A stretch of DNA of 41,778 bases from assembly GCA_020629835.1 (NCBI GenBank), contig JAHDCO010000018.1:1-41778 (forward strand). The letters are read 5' to 3'. Below the pieces are notes generated by a model. It had not been told where the DNA came from, made no database searches, and was given only the letters and a program-made list of their open reading frames with translations. The first letter of the stretch is position 1; each line of letters starts with the position of its first letter. This stretch comes from Granulosicoccaceae bacterium. Lineage in GTDB: Bacteria > Pseudomonadota > Gammaproteobacteria > Granulosicoccales > Granulosicoccaceae. Below, piece by piece: positions 36,050 through 41,778 of this stretch. Made by a program: the position numbers and the translations under genes.

Positions 36050-36535
36050 ATGAATACTTGCCACAAAAGGCCACGATCGGCTCTCGGATTCACCTTGATA
36101 GAATTGATGATTGTAGTCGCAATCATCGGCATTTTATCGTCCCTAGCGGTGCCCTCGTACCAGCGCTACATTAGAAAAGCGAATATGGTGGATGTCATTT
36201 CCGTGGTTCGAGATATGAGTAAAAAATCGATTCTGTTTTACAGCGAACACAATCGCTGGCCTACCAATGCCGAGGTAGCAGCGGGCGCGGTACCCGAAGT
36301 TCGTGAGCCCACAGACTACGCTTCAGACAACATCACTCAAGCATTTTTAGATAACTACGGCGGACGTGGCCGAGTAATTGTGGATGTGACCGCGAAAGGC
36401 TTTGGTAAGTCCGGCCGCATTCGGTATGACATGGTTATGCATGATGGCGGTATCTCTGCCACGTTCTGTCACGACGGTGCCTGGACTACAGATGCTTACT
36501 TCCGGCAGTATTTGCCGGCCGAATGTCAAAATTAG
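36050..36535 (+). CDS. Type IV prepilin (PilA/PilE-like)
   Basis: 161 residues. A short positively charged leader (13 residues) ends with the prepilin peptidase site G13-FTLIELMIVVAIIGIL; the conserved Glu at +5 is E18. The hydrophobic helix is followed by the variable globular domain with two cysteines, C140 and C159, which likely form the C-terminal D-region disulfide. It may form or decorate a pilus or pseudopilus. No assembly genes (ATPase, platform, secretin) are in the window, so it is an orphan pilin relying on machinery elsewhere. Confidence 0.92.
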   Translation: MNTCHKRPRSALGFTLIELMIVVAIIGILSSLAVPSYQRYIRKANMVDVISVVRDMSKKSILFYSEHNRWPTNAEVAAGAVPEVREPTDYASDNITQAFLDNYGGRGRVIVDVTAKGFGKSGRIRYDMVMHDGGISATFCHDGAWTTDAYFRQYLPAECQN

Positions 36536-36598
36536 CGTATGCCATAGAATTTAGGACCAGCGACTCAATAGCTGCGCAGATGCCACTCAGTGCAGTTC

Positions 36599-37438
36599 CT
36601 AGGCTTGCTTATCCATCAGCCGTTGAGAAAACTTTAATACCGTTTTCCTGGGTAGCAAAGGCAATACAATCCGAGTGAAGAAATTTAGCTTGGCATCATT
36701 AAAGGCAACAAGCTGCCCACTCTGCATTGCGCGATACCCGCACTGCGCAACAGACTCAGCACTTCTTGCCTGCTTGAATACCGCGACATTCTCCATATTG
36801 GCAGTCTTTGCAAACTGGGTGGCGACGGCACCCGGGCATAACGCTGTTACCGTCACGTTGTGCGGTCTTAGTTCAAAAGCAATGGCCTGGCTAAACGAAT
36901 TAACGAACGCTTTGGTGGCAAAGTACACTGACTGTTTAGGCCCTGGCATATAGGCCGCCACTGAAGATACGTTTAGAATCCGCCCGCCACCTCGCGCAAT
37001 CATGCCAGCCACATAAAAATGCGTAAGCGACACCAGTGAAACCATATTGACGGCCATCATGGCCTGTTCGGCTTTTAACTCGCGTTCGTGAAAAAGGTCA
37101 TGACCACCGAACCCCGCATTATTGATGAGCGTGTCAATCTGCACACCCGCAATTTCGGTTGCAGTAAATATTTTCTGGGGAGATTTGCTATCTGACAAAT
37201 CGGCACCGATCACCATGACAGAAACCCCGTACTCCTGTTCTAGGTTCTCTTTGATTTGCCGCAGCTTGTTTTTAGAACGGGCGACAAGTACAAGATCACC
37301 CCCTCTTTTCGCATGAATCCTTGCGAGTTCTAATCCAATGCCACCCGAGGCTCCGGTAACCAGTGCGCTACCTACGTCTGACACGCTGCTGTCCTTTCCT
37401 AAGTAAATTCTGTTTCCAATGTACACGGCATCGGACAT
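36599..37438 (-). CDS. Short-chain dehydrogenase/reductase (SDR)
   Basis: 279 residues. Classical SDR motifs: TGASGGIG for cofactor binding (about residues 29-36), NNAG, the catalytic Ser in NVSSVAAY and the YxxxK pair in SVYFATKAF, then LCPGAVATQF. Arg residues after the second strand (VARSKNKL) favour NADP(H). The first 25 residues before the Rossmann fold are an extra N-terminal extension. The general form resembles DltE/YqjQ-type oxidoreductases. The substrate is unknown. It is monocistronic, with the DUF418 gene end about 100 bases upstream. Confidence 0.9.
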   Translation of the reverse strand: MSDAVYIGNRIYLGKDSSVSDVGSALVTGASGGIGLELARIHAKRGGDLVLVARSKNKLRQIKENLEQEYGVSVMVIGADLSDSKSPQKIFTATEIAGVQIDTLINNAGFGGHDLFHERELKAEQAMMAVNMVSLVSLTHFYVAGMIARGGGRILNVSSVAAYMPGPKQSVYFATKAFVNSFSQAIAFELRPHNVTVTALCPGAVATQFAKTANMENVAVFKQARSAESVAQCGYRAMQSGQLVAFNDAKLNFFTRIVLPLLPRKTVLKFSQRLMDKQA

Positions 37439-37542
37439 TGCCGGGGTTTAAAGCGCTGTGACAAAAGGCGCTTAGTTACTGAGTTACCGACAGCCAAGAA
37501 TCGACCAATCGTTATGCTCCACTGATACGCCTTAACAGGGGT

Positions 37543-38646
37543 TCAAAGGGCCCTCGACCAAAACGCTGGGCAAAGCCCCCCCACGACTATTAATGATAAC
37601 CACGCAATCATCAAAGAGAGCACTAGCAGTGCGGCATGACCCAATTCGCCAAACCACCCTAGACCATACGAACCAAACACAAAACCCGCAATGATTCCCT
37701 GCAGCAGGTAAGCAGACAAAGAATTTTGACCGGCAAGAAGCAAAATAGTCGATAACTTGAAGGTTCTTGCGAATTGCACCAACGCAATTAAGTACAGCGC
37801 GGACAGCAGCGGTGCGCCTAGCGCGATGCCCAAAAAACCGATTATCAATAGCCATTCATAATGATCAGGTATCAATCCTGCCATGGCGGCAGCGTAAGCA
37901 ATGTTCAGAGGCAGTGCTACGACTAAAAGTAAGGAGGCACGCTTAAGCAAACGTGCAAAAGCCCCATTGCCAGATTTAAAAAATTCTGTACGCGCAGCTA
38001 CTAAACCAAGCAGAAAAGCGCCAAACGCCAACGGACCTTGCAACAACACTAAAAATCCAAAGCTGGATGGCCAGTCTACCCATCGTGTGCGCGTGGCATC
38101 CCAGAAGCTACCACCTAATCCATGAGCGCTGGCACTAGAGTGATCCAGTAAGTCCGACACGCTTACCTGATCGATGATGGCCCCTAAGAGCATCAGACAG
38201 CAAATACTCACTGGCACGGTTAAAGCGGCTAACCATTTCAGTGCGTTAACCGACCGATTTTTCACAAACCATAGCAACACGCCCAGTAAAGCATACAAAA
38301 CCAGGATATCTCCACTGAATATGAAAAGTGCGTGCGCGAAACCAAAACCAGCAAGGCCAATCAGGCGCCGAAAATAGCGTCTGCGTAAAGAATGCCCCCT
38401 GGCTTCAGCCTGTGTTTTTTGGATGTGGAACCCCCAACCAAACACAAACGAGAACAGTAGAAAAAACTTTAGTTGCAGAAAACACTCAACAAAGAAAGAA
38501 ACCGCTAAGTCAACCGTATCCGTCGGAGAGGTGAACGCTGCTTCTGTAGGCAGCCCCATAAACGGCACATTGACTACAGCAATACCGACCAAAGCGGCTA
38601 AGCGAATAACATCGACTTCAGAGCTGCGTACTGTTTTAACGCACAA
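37543..38646 (-). CDS. DUF418 family polytopic membrane protein
   Basis: 367 residues from a TTG; no ATG fits before the first helix, and a GGGGAT sequence lies 8 bases upstream of the TTG. The N-terminus SSEVDVIRLAALVGIAVVNV and KFFLLFSFVFGWGF are DUF418-like, and the C-terminal half has the domain end SAYLLQGIIAGFVFGSYGLGWFG. About nine to ten membrane segments. DUF418 proteins resemble acyltransferase-3 membrane proteins, but their function is unknown. It follows the fatty-acid-hydroxylase-like gene by 15 bases, so the two are co-transcribed and may act on the same lipid. Confidence 0.85.
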   Translation of the reverse strand: MCVKTVRSSEVDVIRLAALVGIAVVNVPFMGLPTEAAFTSPTDTVDLAVSFFVECFLQLKFFLLFSFVFGWGFHIQKTQAEARGHSLRRRYFRRLIGLAGFGFAHALFIFSGDILVLYALLGVLLWFVKNRSVNALKWLAALTVPVSICCLMLLGAIIDQVSVSDLLDHSSASAHGLGGSFWDATRTRWVDWPSSFGFLVLLQGPLAFGAFLLGLVAARTEFFKSGNGAFARLLKRASLLLVVALPLNIAYAAAMAGLIPDHYEWLLIIGFLGIALGAPLLSALYLIALVQFARTFKLSTILLLAGQNSLSAYLLQGIIAGFVFGSYGLGWFGELGHAALLVLSLMIAWLSLIVVGGLCPAFWSRAL

Positions 38647-38661
38647 AAAACGATATCCCCA

Positions 38662-39705
38662 CTAGTGGCGCAGCTGACGACGGCGTTGTAAAAATTGTTC
38701 GTGTGATTGTTCGGTACCGTCGTGAAACGATCCGAACAGCTTGTCCCAAGGCACTTCAAGGTTACCGTAATTACACTCAAAATATCGGTGATGCATTTGA
38801 TGATGAAAGTTACCCAGAGCCAGTGCAGGCTTATCTTTCAGCAATAGCCTTTCAAAACCCGCATGGGAAGTGACCGCCGTTAATGCTTGATGCTGCATAT
38901 GGAAAAGAATATGGATCGGATGCGATGACACCACCCAATGAATAAGCACTGAACTAAAAAACAGCACGTGTTCCAACGGGTGCATAGACAAACCCGACCA
39001 AGGACCAACGTTAGTATTGCGATGATGGAGGGCATGCGCGAGCCGGTAAAAAAAAGGCACGTGCAGAAGCCGATGGACCCAGTAAAAATGAAACGAAATC
39101 CACATAGGAGTTAGAAAGAACAACACTACAAACCAAACCGGATTTTGCAACCAGAACAGTTGCGGGATATACCCGTTGGCCATCGACCACAACATCAATG
39201 CTTCGTATGCTGTCCAGAAAAACACGCCGCTGGTTAAAGTCCAGAACACGTTGTCCTTTAGCTGACTATTTAGGGTGAATCGGCGCCCTTCTCCGCTTAG
39301 TTCGTTTGCGTCAAATCTAAGTTTTTTACCCTGAGTTTTGCGGGTGTGTAAAAAAAAGTGTAGCCCCCCCGCGACGACCGAGATCAACACAATGTTTTTC
39401 AAAAACATTTGTGCAATCCAACCCGGTGCGAGGTTGGCCGTTTGCTCTAACGGAGGCTGCAGAAAGTGCCAAACAAAAACAGACAGCCCCACCAGGATCA
39501 AATTCTCACCCACAACCAGCCAGCGGCCGGCCATCCACCGAGCGATGTTTACGGGCTGAAGCGGCCAGTGAAAAAGCGGTGATGTACGAATAGCGCCGCT
39601 GGGCCGGTAATTCCATTGCTGGGCGAAACGCGACGGAGCTTTGCCAGTCCGCGATGGGTCGTCCGGCAGAGACTTCAAAGTCGTGTCGGTTTGTTGAGTA
39701 CTCAT
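38662..39705 (-). CDS. Fatty-acid hydroxylase / sterol-desaturase superfamily membrane protein
   Basis: 347 residues with four to five hydrophobic segments. The di-iron histidine motifs of the superfamily are present: HRLLH, then HALHHR, SMHPLEH and HQMHHR near the C-terminus (residues about 215-320). The enzyme should hydroxylate or desaturate a lipid chain in the inner membrane using a di-iron centre and an outside electron donor. The first 60 residues are a hydrophilic cytoplasmic extension. It is the first gene of a two-gene unit with the DUF418 gene. The lipid substrate cannot be assigned. Confidence 0.88.
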   Translation of the reverse strand: MSTQQTDTTLKSLPDDPSRTGKAPSRFAQQWNYRPSGAIRTSPLFHWPLQPVNIARWMAGRWLVVGENLILVGLSVFVWHFLQPPLEQTANLAPGWIAQMFLKNIVLISVVAGGLHFFLHTRKTQGKKLRFDANELSGEGRRFTLNSQLKDNVFWTLTSGVFFWTAYEALMLWSMANGYIPQLFWLQNPVWFVVLFFLTPMWISFHFYWVHRLLHVPFFYRLAHALHHRNTNVGPWSGLSMHPLEHVLFFSSVLIHWVVSSHPIHILFHMQHQALTAVTSHAGFERLLLKDKPALALGNFHHQMHHRYFECNYGNLEVPWDKLFGSFHDGTEQSHEQFLQRRRQLRH

Positions 39706-39989
39706 AAGTAGGGCCGTTTGCGACTGCGCCGATTTAACTTACCATGAGACGGCTTGTGCGACCCAATTAAAGCAAGCCTGCAGTCCGGGAAGTACTTTAG
39801 ACCCACACAAATGGTGACGCCTATTCAGTAGCCGAAGCCAGTTCTGTTCAGCGCTTTGCTTTCAATACGGTGTTTAAGGTACCTTAGCGGCGCACTGAGT
39901 GAAACCACAGCCAGAAAATGAATGGTTTCCTTTGCGACTAGATTAAAACCACCCCCATCACGTTTACTTGTTTAAGGCCTGGCCCGGAT
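39706..39989. other. Divergent intergenic region with a 12-bp palindrome
   Basis: 284 bases between the hydroxylase gene (minus) and the Fe/2OG-type gene (plus), with no convincing open frame. It includes a perfect palindrome TAAGGTACCTTA at 39875-39886, a possible operator. No clear -10/-35 pair or hairpin terminator was found. Confidence 0.4.
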
Positions 39990-40991
39990 ATGCATCAATA
40001 CGACATTCAACTGAAACTGCATCCAGATTACGGACCGAATTACGAACCAATAAAAGACGACCCGGTCTTTGATCCGGCAAGGCATTTGGCACTTGAGCAT
40101 CCCGAACACATGTTAAGCCTGGCTGAACTTGGCTACGGTGATGAGATTTCCGGAACCACTCCCACGCAAGTAGCGGCCACCTCATGTTTTCGCGTACTAA
40201 GTGATGAAGGTGTTGAAGCCATGTATCACGTGTGCAAACAGTTGGAGGCTTTCACCACGTCAAACCCGCGAGTTGCTCGTAACACACGTGGGGGTGTTTA
40301 CCGATCAGCGTTTTTAAGGGATTTCAGTATGTGCCCAGACTACGTTGATCATTTATCGTCAATACTTGATACGCCCCTACTCCCATTGCCGATGGGTCAT
40401 CAAATGGCGCATCTAAACTATCAACCGCTAACCGTTGGTAAAGATGTGGATAAGTGGCACTACGATACGCTACAGGTAGACACGGTCATGTTCGTGACCG
40501 ATCCAAATAAAGTAGAAGGCGGTGAATTTCAGTACTTTAAAGGCACACGCGATGAGATGGCCCACATGCATGCTGAGGGGACACCATTCCCAACCGACCG
40601 CATTGAATCTCCAAAGATGCCTGGGCCAGGATATGCCGTGCTGATGCAGGGAAATTATGTTGTTCACCAGGCCAAAGGTCTGCGAGCGGAAGGCGAACGA
40701 ATTACCTTAGTCAATGGCTTTAGCTATGCCGATACCAATACACCGGATTACACCGCCTTGGGTCAACTGTTTCACGCTGACAAACCCGAAGTGGCTTCAG
40801 CCGAGTACGCAAGGCACGTTGCGCTACGCTGTTCTCGTGAATTGGCGCAGATCGTTAACACCCCCAACTTTACCGATAGTGCGCATACACACGCTGAGCA
40901 TCTTGCGCGCGTTCGAGCAGAACTTACTCAAGCGATTGATCAGTTAAACAGTGCCGCAGGGGAAGAAATGCGCCACTTTGGTACGGGTTGA
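39990..40991 (+). CDS. Fe(II)/2-oxoglutarate-type oxygenase-like protein, function unassigned
   Basis: 333 residues, not assigned to a named family. The jelly-roll iron-site pattern is visible: His157-x-Asp159 in KWHYDTLQVDTVMFV, the segment GGEFQYFKGT, then His226 in GNYVVHQAKG and Arg237 in GERITLVNGF. Spacing fits a 2-oxoglutarate oxygenase. HxD rather than HxG means the third iron ligand is present, so hydroxylation rather than halogenation is expected. The N-terminal 110 residues and the last 70 residues (charged helix) are extra. An ArsR-type regulator is convergent with it, 19 bases away. The substrate is unknown. Confidence 0.75.
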   Translation: MHQYDIQLKLHPDYGPNYEPIKDDPVFDPARHLALEHPEHMLSLAELGYGDEISGTTPTQVAATSCFRVLSDEGVEAMYHVCKQLEAFTTSNPRVARNTRGGVYRSAFLRDFSMCPDYVDHLSSILDTPLLPLPMGHQMAHLNYQPLTVGKDVDKWHYDTLQVDTVMFVTDPNKVEGGEFQYFKGTRDEMAHMHAEGTPFPTDRIESPKMPGPGYAVLMQGNYVVHQAKGLRAEGERITLVNGFSYADTNTPDYTALGQLFHADKPEVASAEYARHVALRCSRELAQIVNTPNFTDSAHTHAEHLARVRAELTQAIDQLNSAAGEEMRHFGTG

Positions 40992-41010
40992 ACCTACGGC
41001 AAACGCACGA

Positions 41011-41691
41011 CTACGACACGGGGAACGCGGCATTAAATTCGCGTTCCCCGCGAGCTGTGAATATCACGGTTCGCCCATCGCCGCGCTTAACCCAACGCCG
41101 TTCCTCCATACACGTATATAACGCACGACCCAGACTGCCTGCCAAGTGCGTACGCCGTTCACTCCAATCCAGACAACTGCGGCATAACGGTGATTTACCT
41201 GCACGCAATGCAGGCAGATCAATGCCAAATTCAGTCACAAACTTCTCACCTTTCTGACTTAACGCTGGCGTACCGTCTCGCAGCAGCAGCAGTTCTTGAT
41301 GCATCAAGCTGTCATACAAACGAATGCCCATATCCCCGGCAAGATGGTTGTAGCACACGCGCGCTTTACGCATGGCTTTATCACGCGGGCCGGTAAACAC
41401 CCTTTTTGAATCGGAAGCAGCAGAAAAACCCATTAACGATTCCAACAGGCTAGCAACCTCTTCGCCGGCCAACGCAAAGTATTTGTGCCTTCCCTGCTTG
41501 TGCACGGTTAACAAACCACCGTCCAGCAGCTTGGCTAGATGTGATGTAGCGGTTTGCGCGGTAACCCCTGCGTCTCTTGCTAGTTCGGATGCAGTCAGAG
41601 CTTGACCATGCATCAACGTGGAAAGCATTTGCGCGCGCGTGTTATCACCGAGCAACGCACCGATTCGAGCAAGGTTTGGTGAGCTTTGCAT
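41011..41691 (-). CDS. ArsR-family winged-helix transcriptional regulator with a C-terminal extension
   Basis: 226 residues. The N-terminal ArsR DNA-binding domain covers residues 5-80 (LLGDNTRAQMLSTLMHG, ASELARDAGVTAQTATSHLAKL as the recognition helix-turn-helix, and the wing KQGRHKYFAL). The C-terminal 130 residues carry CYNHLAGDMG and LCRSCLDWSERRTHLAGSLG, a region found in a subgroup of these regulators, where Cys residues might sense metal or redox state. An inverted repeat sits right before the start, suggesting autoregulation. No obvious Shine-Dalgarno sequence. Confidence 0.9.
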   Translation of the reverse strand: MQSSPNLARIGALLGDNTRAQMLSTLMHGQALTASELARDAGVTAQTATSHLAKLLDGGLLTVHKQGRHKYFALAGEEVASLLESLMGFSAASDSKRVFTGPRDKAMRKARVCYNHLAGDMGIRLYDSLMHQELLLLRDGTPALSQKGEKFVTEFGIDLPALRAGKSPLCRSCLDWSERRTHLAGSLGRALYTCMEERRWVKRGDGRTVIFTARGEREFNAAFPVS

Positions 41692-41693
41692 AG

Positions 41694-41709
41694 TTCGATG
41701 CTAATCGAA
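41694..41709. promoter_or_regulatory. Inverted repeat immediately upstream of the ArsR-type gene
   Basis: Perfect arms TTCGAT and ATCGAA around GCTA, ending 3 bases before the start codon. Size and position fit an ArsR-family dimer site that would block its own gene. Confidence 0.5.
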
Positions 41710-41715
41710 ACGTAC

Positions 41716-41778
41716 AAACACGTCAAACACGTCAAACACGTCAAACACGTCAAACACGTCAAACACGTCAAACACGTC
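41716..41778. repeat. Direct tandem repeat, 9-bp unit, at least seven copies
   Basis: The unit AAACACGTC is repeated seven times without change from 41716 to the end of the window, so the full array is longer. It starts 25 bases upstream of the ArsR-type gene. One reading frame on each strand would be open (for example Lys-His-Val repeated), but no gene can be assigned. Perfect copies indicate recent slippage expansion. Confidence 0.95.

Noticed and set aside
41716-41778. CRISPR array at the right edge
   Set aside because: The repeats are 9 bases, directly adjacent and without spacers, so this is a simple tandem repeat.

Overview
The window looks like chromosomal DNA of a free-living, probably marine, gammaproteobacterium. 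Supporting signs are moderate GC content, a ZrgA (DUF2796)/DUF3299 zinc locus of the Vibrio type, a type IV prepilin, an AsmA-family protein, a BON lipoprotein and a fur-katG pair. I cannot name the genus. There are 36 protein-coding genes, the first cut by the window edge. I see no rRNA, tRNA, insertion sequence, prophage or CRISPR array.

Layout. (1) 1-7033, minus strand: a translationally overlapping operon read as hybrid histidine kinase, then a giant GMC oxidoreductase/alpha-beta hydrolase fusion, then a PhoD-like metallophosphatase that runs off the left edge. (2) 7398-12705: aldehyde dehydrogenase and a PhzF-like protein (plus), an MscS-type channel and a PLP aminotransferase (minus). 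(3) 12903-16789, plus: a zinc locus with a small His-rich exported protein, His/Asp-rich ZrgA, a LolD/MacB-like ABC ATPase, an FtsX/MacB-like permease and a DUF3299 protein. (4) 16803-26996: a shortened siderophore-interacting-protein homologue (minus) diverges from a long plus-strand operon. That operon encodes a degenerate acylphosphatase-fold protein, a stand-alone Rieske protein, a Rieske-less oxygenase catalytic subunit, a GST-like protein, a guanine/8-oxoguanine-deaminase-type amidohydrolase, a complete BMP-family (purine-nucleoside type) ABC importer and a PhyH-type Fe/2-oxoglutarate oxygenase. (5) 27019-31380, minus: VOC protein, FAD amine-oxidase-like protein, KatG and a Fur-family regulator. 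(6) 31504-36535: iron-type alcohol dehydrogenase, a DUF2945 protein, a secreted CsbD-like protein, AsmA-like protein, BON lipoprotein and an orphan pilin. (7) 36599-41778: SDR, DUF418 membrane protein, fatty-acid-hydroxylase/sterol-desaturase protein, an unassigned Fe/2OG-type enzyme, an ArsR-type regulator and a 9-bp tandem repeat at the right edge.

The most interesting region is block 4. A Rieske oxygenase catalytic subunit without its own iron-sulfur cluster, followed by a GST-like protein and accompanied by a separate Rieske protein, recalls the NdmC/NdmE/NdmD arrangement of bacterial N7-demethylases of methylxanthines. Here it sits in an operon with a purine-type deaminase and a purine-nucleoside-type importer. 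This suggests an uptake and catabolic route for an N-methylated purine (for example 7-methylguanine from RNA turnover or a methylxanthine) with an unusual electron-transfer arrangement. The substrate is inference. No complete reductase is encoded nearby.

In several genes the start was moved inward from the longest open frame, on ribosome-binding site, signal-peptide or family evidence; this is stated in each entry.
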